NCBI GenBank assembly: GCA_022565355.1
Contig: JAIUMU010000004.1
Span: 62,001 to 126,000, forward strand
Reading direction: 5' to 3'
DNA from: Idiomarina sp.
GTDB taxonomy: Bacteria; Pseudomonadota; Gammaproteobacteria; Enterobacterales; Alteromonadaceae
Length of the DNA stretch: 64,000 nucleotides
Part shown: one piece after another, positions 10,222-19,379 of the stretch
Numbering within the stretch: the stretch's first letter is position 1
Layout: each line of letters starts with the position of its first letter
Notes under the pieces: generated by a model
Told to the model about the DNA's origin: nothing
Database searches by the model: none
The model's input: only the letters and a program-made list of their open reading frames with translations
Program-made: the position numbers and the translations under genes

Positions 10222-10980
10222 GTGCGTTTTAAAAAATTCCTCGCGTTGGAATTGCGTCCAGATTTGCGGGAGGAAAATGGACTTTCGCGAACCAACTTTG
10301 TGGTTATTGTTCTCATTCTACTGGGGGCATTATTGGCTATTCTGGAAACTGAGCCGGTTATTCGAGATCGTTGGGGTTCAGTGTTTGTGGCATTTGAAGG
10401 CGCATTGTTTTTATTTTTTTTAGCTGAGTATGTGGGGCGCGTATACACTGCAAATCACCCTGATTTAGCAGGCAATGTGAGCGGTCGTGTTCGTTATATG
10501 TTTACATTTTGGTCTTTACTCGATTTGCTTGTTTTAATTTCGTTTGTACTAATGCTAGGTGGTAGTACATTATTTTTGGTTCGAATCTTTAGGTTACTGC
10601 GTATTGTGCGAATAGCTAGGCTTGGGCGCTTTTCAAAAGCTATCGACTTGATACTCGAAGCGGTTTCTGCTCGAAAGTTTGAGATGGCACTTACGTTTGG
10701 TATTGCGCTGGGATTGATGGTGCTAGGTGCTGGCGTGTTGTATGCGCTGGAAGCTGAAAATCAGCCGGAAGTGTTTGGCAGTATTCCGCGCGCTTTGTGG
10801 TGGTCTGTGGCTACGCTCACTACAGTAGGTTATGGCGATGTAGTGCCGGTTACCGTACTGGGTAAAATAGTAGCAGGTATCACGGCAATGCTTGGTGTTG
10901 GGTTAGTGGCGATGCCTGCTGGTATTCTAGCCTCTGCATTCTCTGAAGCTATCCAGAAACGTCGGCAAGCAGAAAAGTGA
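10222..10980 (+). CDS. Voltage-gated-type potassium channel protein
   Basis: A 252-residue inner-membrane channel with six predicted transmembrane segments. Segment 4 carries arginines every third position (121, 124, 127, 130, 133, 136), the voltage-sensor pattern. The pore helix and selectivity filter read TLTTVGYGD (filter residues 201-206), the potassium-selective signature, followed by S6 with a Gly-rich hinge and a short basic C-terminus. It starts at GTG behind an AGGAAGGT ribosome-binding site, 43 bases after the nuclease-like gene and on the same strand, so co-transcription is possible but not certain. No RCK/TrkA domain is attached. It probably sets membrane potential or K+ leak in salt stress; gating is not predictable. 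Confidence 0.88.
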   Translation: MRFKKFLALELRPDLREENGLSRTNFVVIVLILLGALLAILETEPVIRDRWGSVFVAFEGALFLFFLAEYVGRVYTANHPDLAGNVSGRVRYMFTFWSLLDLLVLISFVLMLGGSTLFLVRIFRLLRIVRIARLGRFSKAIDLILEAVSARKFEMALTFGIALGLMVLGAGVLYALEAENQPEVFGSIPRALWWSVATLTTVGYGDVVPVTVLGKIVAGITAMLGVGLVAMPAGILASAFSEAIQKRRQAEK

Positions 10981-11131
10981 AAACTATTTTGAATTAGTTT
11001 AATGAGCAGCAGTCCCGCACTGTCTATCTCGTAGATATTATTTCTTTTCATACTTAGTTGATTACAACTTTCGTTTAGGTTTAAAGCCCAGTAACCTATG
11101 AACTCAATGATTCTTCAATTTTGGATTGAAA

Positions 11132-13624
11132 ATGTTTCGTGAATTAGCGATTAAAATAAAGTCCCACTTGTTTAGCATATTGATTTTAGCAAGCGTTTTT
11201 TTGCTCATTGCGCAGCCCCTAAAGGCTGAGGAAATAAGCACAGTTCAATCCGAAAGCAATATTTCAGTTGAGGAGCTCGATCTAGCAGCTTTAGAGCTTA
11301 AGTTGCAAGTGCTGCAAGAAGACCGAGCAGATCTGGCAGAGCAATATCAAATGTTATCTGGTAACCGTTTGCTACATCGGGTACTTCAAGAGCAGCGTGC
11401 GGCTTTACCTAAAGTTGAATTGCAGAATTTCCAAGATCAGCTCTCAGAGCTGAGATTAGAGATATTTCACTTACAACGGCAGTTACGTGAAGTATCGACT
11501 ATCGAGCAGATTAGGTTACTTGTTGAGCGAAAACAGCAGTTGCAGCAACAAGTTACTTTGCTGGTAAATTACACCCGAGTGCAACAGCAACTGCAAGAAG
11601 AAGTAATCACCTTTGCTGCAGAGTTAGAAGAATACCTATTTTGGACGCCCAGTAACCCACCTTTAAATGCGCGCTGGTGGCAGAACTTACCAACAGATAT
11701 GCAGGCACAGCAACAGCGCATGCGCAGTGCTTTATCGGCAATGTTAGTAAATGCCGATGTTAAACCTTCAGGGTTGGCGATACTGTTGCTGATTGCCTTG
11801 GTTGCAGTGCTTTGGCAGCGGCCACGCTTGCTGGTGAAGCTGCGCGAACAACATGCTGCGGTAATTAATAACAAGGTTCCGAGTTCCCCGTGGGTAATTT
11901 TACAATCGTTGCTGAAAGTTGCGGTATATGTGCTGCCGGTTTCGCTGGGATTATTGTTGTTAGGCCAGTTTATTGGTGCAGATGAACAAGTTGAGCACTT
12001 GCATCCGAGCGCTGTGTTTACTGCGCTCGCATTTGCTTGGTTTATGGTGAGCTTTCTTAGTAAGTTACTACAGCCAGGAGGCTTTGCCGAAAGCTATTTC
12101 CAATGGCAGCCGGAGCAATGCAAATATTTGCGCCGCTACATTCGCTTCTTAGCTTTTGCATTATTGCCACTTACCTTTGTGTTGGCGTTTGCAAGCCAAC
12201 AAACCAGCTTGTTCGCCGAAGATGTTGTGGGGCCATTAGCCTTATTGGGGGGTGGTATCTATATCACCGCGATTACCTTATGGCTGTTCAATAAAATCCC
12301 AGAATTGTATGAATCGAAGTTCATTCATCGTTTCATTGCCTGCCTCGTGTTGATATTACCGCTCAGCTTAATATGGATGGTGAGCACGGGCTATTACTAT
12401 GCAGCGCTGCGCCTGAGTGGCTACTACTTGGCAACATTCTATGTGATGAGCATTTGGGTAATTTGCGAAGCCAGTATTCGTAGCGGTATCGCGTTATCCA
12501 CGCTTCAGCTAAAGAAAACCCGTGATCAGGAATTACTTGAGCTTGTTGAAAGCAATGCCCTAGTAGCGGAAGATATTGAAAACACAACGCCTACTCAGGC
12601 GTTGCCGCAGGATTATGCAGATATTGAGAAAGCAGAGGAGCAATCGCTGCGATTAAGCCGGTTCTTCTTAATGCTCGTATTTGGCTTCATATTGTTTGCG
12701 GTTTGGTCTGAAGCCTTTCACGCGTTTGATTACTTGAATCAACAGTATGTTTGGGATAGCGAGCAGGGCATAAATTTCATTCCAATTAGTATTGGCGGCT
12801 TACTTTCGGCCATCTTTATTTTGGTATTTAGCGTGATACTCATCCGTAATTTACCAGGTTTACTTGAGGTATTGGTACTTTCACGATTGAAGCTGCAGAT
12901 GGGTACCGCCTATGCGATTACGTCCCTCACCAATTACGTGTTGGTAAGTATTGCGGTGATTACTGTGCTTGGCATTCTCGGTGTGAAATGGGAACAATTG
13001 CAGTGGTTAGCGGCAGGTCTTACGGTTGGTTTAGGCTTTGGCTTACAAGAGATATTCGGTAACTTTATTAGTGGCCTTATTTTGTTCTTCGAACGGCCAG
13101 TGCGAGTAGGTGACATTGTTACCCTGAACAACCTTTCTGGGCGGGTTACCAAGATAAAAATTCGTGCAACGGTGATTACCGATTTCGATCGCCGCGATAT
13201 TGTGGTGCCGAATCGCAGCTTTATTACCGGGCAGTTCGTGAATTGGTCGTTAAGTAACACCATCACACGTATCACGGTAAAAGTGGGCGTTGCCTATGGC
13301 TCTGATTTAGCGAAAACCCGCGAAATTCTATTAGATATTGCTGAGCAAGAACCGCGTGCTCTCGCTGAACCAGCGCCGCAGGTATTATTCCTCTCGTTTG
13401 GTGAAAGCACGCTAGATCATGAGCTGCGAGTTCATGTTGGCGGGCTTGCCGATCGTAACCCAGCAATTGACGCAATGAACCGAGAAATTGATCGCCGCTT
13501 CAAAGAGGCCGGCATTGAAATTGCGTTTAACCAGATTGATGTGCATTTTCGCAACGAGCTAGGTGTTGAGAAAGCAGTGCAAACAGTAAATCCTGAAGAT
13601 AACAGCCCAGCAAAGAAAGCATAA
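11132..13624 (+). CDS. Large MscS-family mechanosensitive channel
   Basis: About 830 residues: an N-terminal signal sequence (hydrophobic run ending QPLKAEE), a periplasmic coiled-coil region rich in Gln/Leu/Glu (about 45-190), several transmembrane helices, and a C-terminal MscS core. The pore helix and following beta domain are visible as AAGLTVGLGFGLQEIFGNF, FERPVRVGDIV and IVVPNRSFITGQFVNW. Architecture matches the MscK/MscM (KefA/YjeP) type rather than the 280-residue MscS. Such channels open on membrane tension and release solutes during hypo-osmotic shock. ATG is chosen over an in-frame TTG six bases upstream because GGA lies at good spacing. It ends at a convergent, exceptionally long hairpin terminator. 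Confidence 0.9.
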   Translation: MFRELAIKIKSHLFSILILASVFLLIAQPLKAEEISTVQSESNISVEELDLAALELKLQVLQEDRADLAEQYQMLSGNRLLHRVLQEQRAALPKVELQNFQDQLSELRLEIFHLQRQLREVSTIEQIRLLVERKQQLQQQVTLLVNYTRVQQQLQEEVITFAAELEEYLFWTPSNPPLNARWWQNLPTDMQAQQQRMRSALSAMLVNADVKPSGLAILLLIALVAVLWQRPRLLVKLREQHAAVINNKVPSSPWVILQSLLKVAVYVLPVSLGLLLLGQFIGADEQVEHLHPSAVFTALAFAWFMVSFLSKLLQPGGFAESYFQWQPEQCKYLRRYIRFLAFALLPLTFVLAFASQQTSLFAEDVVGPLALLGGGIYITAITLWLFNKIPELYESKFIHRFIACLVLILPLSLIWMVSTGYYYAALRLSGYYLATFYVMSIWVICEASIRSGIALSTLQLKKTRDQELLELVESNALVAEDIENTTPTQALPQDYADIEKAEEQSLRLSRFFLMLVFGFILFAVWSEAFHAFDYLNQQYVWDSEQGINFIPISIGGLLSAIFILVFSVILIRNLPGLLEVLVLSRLKLQMGTAYAITSLTNYVLVSIAVITVLGILGVKWEQLQWLAAGLTVGLGFGLQEIFGNFISGLILFFERPVRVGDIVTLNNLSGRVTKIKIRATVITDFDRRDIVVPNRSFITGQFVNWSLSNTITRITVKVGVAYGSDLAKTREILLDIAEQEPRALAEPAPQVLFLSFGESTLDHELRVHVGGLADRNPAIDAMNREIDRRFKEAGIEIAFNQIDVHFRNELGVEKAVQTVNPEDNSPAKKA

Positions 13625-13636
13625 CTGGCGAGCACA

Positions 13637-13698
13637 AAAAAGCCCCTGTGCAGTGAAGAACCCAGCCTTAAGGTGTCTTCACTGCACAGGGGCTTTTT
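13637..13698. terminator. Bidirectional terminator with a perfect 23-bp stem
   Basis: AAAAAGCCCCTGTGCAGTGA... (13637-13659) pairs perfectly with 13676-13698. The 16-base loop contains the palindrome CCTTAAGG. Both ends carry A/T runs, so it can terminate the MscS-like gene on plus and the Sel1-type gene on minus. The stem is much longer than the usual 6-14 bp seen elsewhere in the window. Confidence 0.85.
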
Positions 13699-13736
13699 AG
13701 TACTAATACTTACTGCATACTAAAAAATATCAAACA

Positions 13737-14675
13737 TTAATTATTTCCAATTACATCATCAAGTGATGCTGCAGTAGGGTCTGGGCGGTTTACGGCACAA
13801 TTACTACCCGATTGTTCGCAGGTAACGCCACGAATACGGCTACCAATTGAGCGGCTATCGTAGTTACCTGAAGCCGTAAGGCGACGCACAATACCCGTAA
13901 GCTGAGTATTTACGCGAAAAGCAGAACCTCTTACCGTGATTACTTCCATATCGGTTGTGTTGGCAAAGCGATTGATTACTTCATCGTTGCTATCATCACG
14001 TGCTTCTAATTCACGGGTTACTTCACGTAAATAGCCACGAGCATCATCTACGCCGGCAATAATTAACTTCCGGTAGAGCTCTCCAGCGCCAACTAAATCT
14101 TCATCTACCCCAGCACCAATTTGTTTCATGCGCCCTAGTAACATCATTGCTGTTACCAAGTTTTGTTCACTGGCGGCTTCTAGCAAGGTAAGTGCTTCGT
14201 TGAAATCTTCAGCGCTATCGGTGCTAAACAACATAAGTGCTTTTTGATATTGCGCAGGCGGATGGCCAAGGTTTACCGCTACATCAAGCAAACGATCGGC
14301 TTCCTGTTCGTTTTGCTCAAGAACAAAACCATTGCGGTGCCAATCCGACATTAAGTAGGTAGCAATTGGGCTGTTGTAGCGCACACCGATGCGCACGAAG
14401 CGCTCGGCTTCTTTATCGCTTTGCTCAAGGCCATCGCCACTGGCAAATGCCATGGCAACAATTGCAGCCGCATCGCCGCTGCCGTTACGTGCCAAGCGCA
14501 TTAAACGGCGTAATTCCGCGGTGCACTCGGTGCTATCACACACGCGTTCGCTGGTTTGCGCAGCTGCGGTGATAAACATCGTGGTGGATGCGGCTTGCGC
14601 ATTTGCGCTGATACCAAATAGTGCAAGCGAAATGCTGCTTGCGAGCAACGCACCTTTTATAACTGCAAATTGCAT
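13737..14675 (-). CDS. Secreted Sel1-like repeat protein
   Basis: 312 residues with a clear signal peptide (MQFAVIKGALLASSISLALF..., ANAQA cleavage). The middle contains three to four Sel1/TPR-type helical repeats of about 36 residues, seen as ALA-rich helices with GDGLEQSDKEAERFVRIGV, NEQEADRLLDVAVNLGHPPA and GAGVDEDLVGAGELYRKLI. Two cysteines near the N-terminus and two near the C-terminus (CEQSGSNC) could form disulfides. Sel1 proteins act as protein-protein adaptors; the partner is unknown. AGAGG is the ribosome-binding site. Single gene, convergent with the MscS-like channel. Confidence 0.72.
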   Translation of the reverse strand: MQFAVIKGALLASSISLALFGISANAQAASTTMFITAAAQTSERVCDSTECTAELRRLMRLARNGSGDAAAIVAMAFASGDGLEQSDKEAERFVRIGVRYNSPIATYLMSDWHRNGFVLEQNEQEADRLLDVAVNLGHPPAQYQKALMLFSTDSAEDFNEALTLLEAASEQNLVTAMMLLGRMKQIGAGVDEDLVGAGELYRKLIIAGVDDARGYLREVTRELEARDDSNDEVINRFANTTDMEVITVRGSAFRVNTQLTGIVRRLTASGNYDSRSIGSRIRGVTCEQSGSNCAVNRPDPTAASLDDVIGNN

Positions 14676-14904
14676 ATATGCCTCTAGATGAATGAAAACG
14701 CGTACAGTGTTTCTTTTACGTAATGTGAAGTCAACGCGATCAGATTAACAAAATTGCAACCAAATGTTTCTAAATGGCGCCAAAGATAGGGATTTATGCG
14801 CCAAATAAAACAACTATCCATATGGGTAAGGCAAGATACCGCAGGCATATTTATTAGCATTTGCTTATAATAGAGAAACAAACCGAATTAAATGGAGCTC
14901 ACGC

Positions 14905-15951
14905 ATGACAACAAACCTAGCCGCGAAGATTGCTATTCCGAGCTTATCGTTGATCGCTTTAGCGATGTGTTCAGCCGCGATAGCCGATGAGAAAGCTACT
15001 ACATTTTTTGAAATTACCGCCCGTGTTCAATCCGAGCTGGTAAGTGTAGATGGCAGCGCTGCAGAGGCGCGGAACACCGATAAGTGGTATATCACCGATG
15101 GTTGGGGCAATGGTACGAACAACTCCCATAACTGGAGTGCGGTGTTCTTAGATGGAGAGCATAAATTCACCAATGGTGTGCGCCTATTTGTTCGCCATAG
15201 CTACAATTTTAATATGGATGGCTTGAATGATGGCCGAGCTAAATATCGTGAAAGCTATGTAGGTGTGGCGGGTGATTTTGGTATGGTGCGCGGCGGGCGC
15301 TTGGAATCGCCTTACAAACTGAATACCCTGCAGTGGGATCCCTTTGTAGGCTCATTTTTACAAGCCCGCGCTAACGGTGGTAAGAGTGGCGGCCCGCTCG
15401 GTGCCGGTGGGTACATTGATGATGCTGTTGATTATACCTTGGTGCAGAATGGTATTACCTTTCGTGCACTATATTCAAACAATGATGGTCAGCCAGCTCC
15501 AGCCGGAGTAGAGCGCGATAGCATGTGGGCGGGTTCAGTTAACGTGCCCGTTGGCAATGTGGAGTTGGCGCTTGCGCATTTCGATGCCGGCAATCGAGGT
15601 GATGGTAAGCGTGATGGCACCAAGATTGGTGCGCGTACTTCGCTGAACCAATTTACCTTTGCAGCAGAGTATGAATTTCGTGGTACTGGTTTAGAAAATG
15701 CCGATATTCTGTTCCTTAGCACCACTTATAATGCGGAGCGGCGCAGCTATTCATTGAGTTATGGTGAATTCATGGATAACGGCATTATGAATAATGATGG
15801 TGAGTACTTTGCATTAGGGTTTAAGCAAACGCTAAATCCACGAGTAATGTTTCATGGTGGTTATCGGCAAACTCGCCGTGATCTAACCGGCACAGAACAC
15901 CTTATTGGTGTTGGTGTGCGATTAATATGGCGCCACCGTAGCGATTTTTAA
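14905..15951 (+). CDS. Gram-negative porin
   Basis: A 348-residue outer-membrane protein with a signal peptide ending CSAAIADE, then amphipathic beta strands rich in Gly, Asn and aromatic residues. Porin hallmarks are the YVGVAGDFGMVRGGRLESPY region (start of the constriction loop) and repeated YNAERRSYSLSYGEF-type strands. The last residue is Phe, although the preceding RHRSD is unusually polar for a barrel C-terminus. The start is preceded by GGAGC; a TATAAT occurs about 35 bases upstream without a clear -35. It likely forms a general diffusion or oligosaccharide pore. A strong terminator separates it from the convergent amidase gene. Confidence 0.78.
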   Translation: MTTNLAAKIAIPSLSLIALAMCSAAIADEKATTFFEITARVQSELVSVDGSAAEARNTDKWYITDGWGNGTNNSHNWSAVFLDGEHKFTNGVRLFVRHSYNFNMDGLNDGRAKYRESYVGVAGDFGMVRGGRLESPYKLNTLQWDPFVGSFLQARANGGKSGGPLGAGGYIDDAVDYTLVQNGITFRALYSNNDGQPAPAGVERDSMWAGSVNVPVGNVELALAHFDAGNRGDGKRDGTKIGARTSLNQFTFAAEYEFRGTGLENADILFLSTTYNAERRSYSLSYGEFMDNGIMNNDGEYFALGFKQTLNPRVMFHGGYRQTRRDLTGTEHLIGVGVRLIWRHRSDF

Positions 15952-15991
15952 GCTAGGCATATACGCAATTAAACAGAACCAAGCGCGAAAC

Positions 15992-16023
15992 AAAAAGGGG
16001 CTGATGAATCACAGCCCCTTTTT
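15992..16023. terminator. Bidirectional terminator between porin and amidase
   Basis: AAAAAGGGGCTG and CAGCCCCTTTTT form a perfect 12-bp inverted repeat over an 8-base loop. With A- and T-runs on either side it serves both convergent genes. Confidence 0.9.
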
Positions 16024-16030
16024 GATGCTC

Positions 16031-17626
16031 TTAATCTTCGGCGTTAGTGGCTGGCAACTCGGGTAAGAACTGCGGTTGTTGAAAACCACCCAGCTCATTT
16101 TCCAGCATACTCGCCAGGCTCACCAATTGTGCCTCACTCCATGGTAAGCCCATCATGCTTAGGCCAACAGGCAGTGGGCCTTCTTTGCCACCGGGTATGG
16201 TAATAGAAGGGTATCCAGCAACGGCGGCCGCCGTAGAGGTGCCAAAACTATAGCCGGGGCCTTCTACCGGCGGAATAGGCCAGCTTGGGCCATACGCTGG
16301 AATGATAATTGCGGCAGCACCTAAATCTTGTAGGTAACGGTTTAAATGCGCTTCGGCCAGCTCTCGGCTGAGCGTTAGAGCGGCTTCGTAACTGTCTTTA
16401 TCGCCCTCTAAATCAATTGCCGCAGCAAGCTCTAGGTACTCTTGGCCGAACAATGCAAGCTCGGTATCTGCATTGGCGAGGTTGTAATCAATCACCTCTT
16501 GCATGGTTTGCACTGGCGAATCGAAATCTGCAAACCATTGCTCAAGATCCCGCCTAAACTCATACACCAGAACCTCGAATTCAGCTTGGCCAAGATCGCT
16601 AGGTAAATTCCACTCAGTTACTTCAATCACTTCTACGCCATGGTTTCGCAACGCTTCAGCTACTTGATTAGTAAGTGCTTGCACACTTACAAAGCGTTGG
16701 TCATAAGAGCGCACCAATACTACTGACTCGCCAGTAAAGGGTTGTTGCGCTGCTTCACTAAGCGGCATACCAAAGCGTGTACGCGCATCGGAGGTAGCCA
16801 TTCCATCGAGCAATAAGGCGGCATCGTATACATAGCGGGCCATGGGGCCAGCAATATCTTGTGCAGAGGCTATCGGAATAATGCCATGGCCAGCTACAGA
16901 ACCGCGGGTTGATTTAATGCCAACAACGCCATTCACTGAGGTAGGGCACATAATGGAGCCATCGGTTTCGGTGCCTATGGCGAGTAAGCTGAAATCTGCT
17001 GCAACCGCGGCGCCTGAACCAGAACTGGAACCACATGGGTTGTGCGTGAGCACATGCGGATTGCGGGTTTGTCCGCCAATACCAGACCAACCACTAATTG
17101 AGTTGGCACCGCGAAAGTTAGCCCACTCCGATAAATTGGCTTTGCCGATAATAATGGCGCCGGCTTCACGCAGTTGTTGAATGTGCTCGGCATCGCTTGC
17201 GGTAATAAAGCCTTCCAGCACTTTAGCACCCGCCGTGGTGGCCATGGCATCGGCCGTAGCGATGTTTGCTTTGATCACTACCGGCATACCATGCAATGGC
17301 CCGCGGGTTATGCCTTGTTCGCGCTCGCGATCAAGCTCAGCGGCAATGGCCAGTGCGTCTGGGTTCACTTCAATAATGGCGCGAATGTTATGGCCTTGGT
17401 GATTGTGTTCTGTAATCGCGGCTAAATAATGCTCCACTAAAGCAACACTGGTGAGGCTGCCATCCGCAAACTGTTGTTGCACGGCCGCTGCGTTAGTAAA
17501 GGTAGGATCGGCTGGCGCCATGCTTTCTGGAGCAATGCTTTCTGGTGCTGGGCTGCACGCACTTAATGCGAATGCAGCGGAAGCTAGAATGATAGCTTTA
17601 CGGATGGAGTTGAATCCAGTATTCAC
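16031..17626 (-). CDS. Lipoprotein amidase (amidase signature family)
   Basis: About 531 residues starting at GTG behind GAGGAA; a longer open frame lacks a better start. The N-terminus MNTGFNSIRKAIILASAAFA ends with the lipobox LSAC, so the protein should be lipidated and face the periplasm. The amidase-signature core is intact: the catalytic Lys in VVIKANIATAD, the Gly/Ser-rich GSSSGSGAAVAADFSLLAIG segment holding the cis-Ser, and the nucleophilic Ser in the GTETDGSI region. It is GatA-like in sequence but has no gatB/gatC beside it, so a hydrolytic amidase is more likely than a tRNA amidotransferase. A short PES(I/M)AP repeat follows the lipobox. Divergent from the M28 peptidase gene. Confidence 0.87.
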   Translation of the reverse strand: MNTGFNSIRKAIILASAAFALSACSPAPESIAPESMAPADPTFTNAAAVQQQFADGSLTSVALVEHYLAAITEHNHQGHNIRAIIEVNPDALAIAAELDREREQGITRGPLHGMPVVIKANIATADAMATTAGAKVLEGFITASDAEHIQQLREAGAIIIGKANLSEWANFRGANSISGWSGIGGQTRNPHVLTHNPCGSSSGSGAAVAADFSLLAIGTETDGSIMCPTSVNGVVGIKSTRGSVAGHGIIPIASAQDIAGPMARYVYDAALLLDGMATSDARTRFGMPLSEAAQQPFTGESVVLVRSYDQRFVSVQALTNQVAEALRNHGVEVIEVTEWNLPSDLGQAEFEVLVYEFRRDLEQWFADFDSPVQTMQEVIDYNLANADTELALFGQEYLELAAAIDLEGDKDSYEAALTLSRELAEAHLNRYLQDLGAAAIIIPAYGPSWPIPPVEGPGYSFGTSTAAAVAGYPSITIPGGKEGPLPVGLSMMGLPWSEAQLVSLASMLENELGGFQQPQFLPELPATNAED

Positions 17627-17871
17627 GGCAAATTCCTCGATTGTGTTTGTTATTGTTGTTGTAAACGATGCTACCTTAAGAATTACGCATTTGTATCGCC
17701 AATGGAAGCAGCATTTACCTGTTAAATCATACAACTTGTCCCGCTTGTTTAATTTGCTACTTAAATAAGCAGTGTGCCTAAGGTATGGTGAATGCGGATA
17801 CATAATCTAGCTGCTGCCAGTTTAAGCAGCTAATGCACATAACCTAGCCGATTTACCTGAAGGAATTCAGA

Positions 17872-19275
17872 ATGCAAAAATCAATTATTTCGCGAGCAAC
17901 TAGCGCCCTTGCACTGAGTGCAACAACGGCTCTAGTTTTAAGCTCATTTGCGGCACACGGACAGGCCATTAGTTATAAAGACCAACCTAAATTACACGAA
18001 ATTGCCGCTGCCCCTAGTGCCGAGAATTTGCGCCGTGATGTACAACAGTTAGTTGATTTTGGTACTCGCCACACATTATCTGAAACCGAATCAGATACGG
18101 TTGGTATCGGTGCTGCGCGCCGCTGGATTTATGAAGAATTTCAGCGTATATCCGCAGCCTGTGGTGGTTGCTTAGAGGTTTACTACAGTAGTGATGTGAT
18201 TGCTAACACACCGCGTATTCCAGATCCCACAGAAGTGGTAAGTGTGGTTGCCATTCAACGTGGTACAACAGACCCGGGTCGTTATGTGTTGATGGCCGGA
18301 GATATTGATTCACGGGTTACCGATATTATGGACGCAACCTCAGAATCGCCGGGTGCTAACGACAACGCAACCGGTTTAGCGGGAACATTGGAGGCTGCAA
18401 GAATATTAAGCCAGCACGAATTCCATGGCTCTATTGTGTACGCCGCATTAAGTGGTGAAGAGCAAGGGTTGTTTGGTGGTGAAATACTGGCGCGGCAAGC
18501 TGTTGAAGAGGGTTGGCGCCTGCATGCGGTATTGAACAACGATATGATTGGTAATATTGCGGGTATCAATGGCGTGATTGATAACACTACTGCTCGTGTT
18601 TTCGCCGAAGGCACGCGCATGAATGAAACCGAGGCAGATGCTCGCCGCCGTCGTTTTACCGGCGGGGAAGTTGATTCGCCAAGCCGCAATTTAGGCAGAT
18701 ATATTTCTTGGATGTCGGATCGTTATATTTCTAACTTGGATGTAATGCTGGTATATCGCCTAGATCGCTTTGGTCGAGGCGGGCACCACCGGCCTTTTAA
18801 TGATGTAGGGTTTCCTGGTGTGCGCATTATGGAAACCAACGAACATTATGATCGTCAGCACCAAGATCTACGCAATGAAGATGGCCGCCATTTCGGCGAT
18901 ACTATCGAGTTTGTTGATTTTGATTATGCGGCCAAGTTAACAGCGCTTAACGCGGTAACGCTAGCAAGCATGGCGTGGGCCCCTGCGCCGCCAAGCGATG
19001 TTGAAATTGCTGGCGCAGTGCAGCCAAGCACTACGTTAAGTTGGGCGGCAGCGGCTGAGCAAGAGCAAGATATGATCGAAGGGTACCGCATTTACTGGCG
19101 TTACACTGATGCGCCAAATTGGCAGTTTAGCCGTGATGTGGGCAATGTTACTGAGTTCACATTAGAGAATGTAGTGATTGATAATTACTTCTTCGGCGTA
19201 GCTGCGGTAAGCAAAGATGGCTTTGAAAGCCCGGTGGTATTCCCTGGCGCGGCGGGCACATTTGATTTGCGTTAG
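17872..19275 (+). CDS. Secreted M28-family zinc peptidase with fibronectin-like tail
   Basis: 467 residues with a signal peptide (cleavage near AHGQA). The M28 aminopeptidase domain (about 50-370) shows Asp146 in AGDIDSR, bridging Asp164 in GANDNATG, Glu196-Glu197 in SGEEQGLFGG, Asp224 in NNDMIG and a His late in the domain (EHYDRQH). The first zinc ligand of M28 enzymes is normally the His of G-H-x-D; here residue 144 is Asp, so metal binding may differ. A pair Cys97/Cys100 may form a disulfide. Residues ~372-467 look like a fibronectin type III domain (TLSWAAA, IEGYRIYWRY, FFGVAAVSKDG). GAAGGA is the ribosome-binding site. Probably degrades peptides outside the inner membrane. Confidence 0.85.
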   Translation: MQKSIISRATSALALSATTALVLSSFAAHGQAISYKDQPKLHEIAAAPSAENLRRDVQQLVDFGTRHTLSETESDTVGIGAARRWIYEEFQRISAACGGCLEVYYSSDVIANTPRIPDPTEVVSVVAIQRGTTDPGRYVLMAGDIDSRVTDIMDATSESPGANDNATGLAGTLEAARILSQHEFHGSIVYAALSGEEQGLFGGEILARQAVEEGWRLHAVLNNDMIGNIAGINGVIDNTTARVFAEGTRMNETEADARRRRFTGGEVDSPSRNLGRYISWMSDRYISNLDVMLVYRLDRFGRGGHHRPFNDVGFPGVRIMETNEHYDRQHQDLRNEDGRHFGDTIEFVDFDYAAKLTALNAVTLASMAWAPAPPSDVEIAGAVQPSTTLSWAAAAEQEQDMIEGYRIYWRYTDAPNWQFSRDVGNVTEFTLENVVIDNYFFGVAAVSKDGFESPVVFPGAAGTFDLR

Positions 19276-19308
19276 TAGTTAGCAATCGCTTACTTCGTTA
19301 AACTTATC

Positions 19309-19340
19309 AAAGCCTCTCGTAGTTATGCGGGAGGCTTTTT
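19309..19340. terminator. Terminator between M28 peptidase and UbiA-like gene
   Basis: AAAGCCTC pairs with GAGGCTTT across a 14-base loop, followed by more T residues on plus and by A-derived U residues on minus. It can serve both convergent transcripts. Confidence 0.8.
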
Positions 19341-19379
19341 TATTCGTGTACTAACCTGGCGCTAACATGCAGAAGTTTC

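Noticed and set aside
8078..10980. Integrated genomic island bounded by att repeats
   Set aside because: No direct repeat of the tRNA 3' end and no integrase were found; the nuclease-like gene may have been acquired without a detectable element.
16031..17626. Amidase as GatA of the tRNA amidotransferase
   Set aside because: A lipoprotein signal and the lack of gatB/gatC argue for an exported hydrolase instead.
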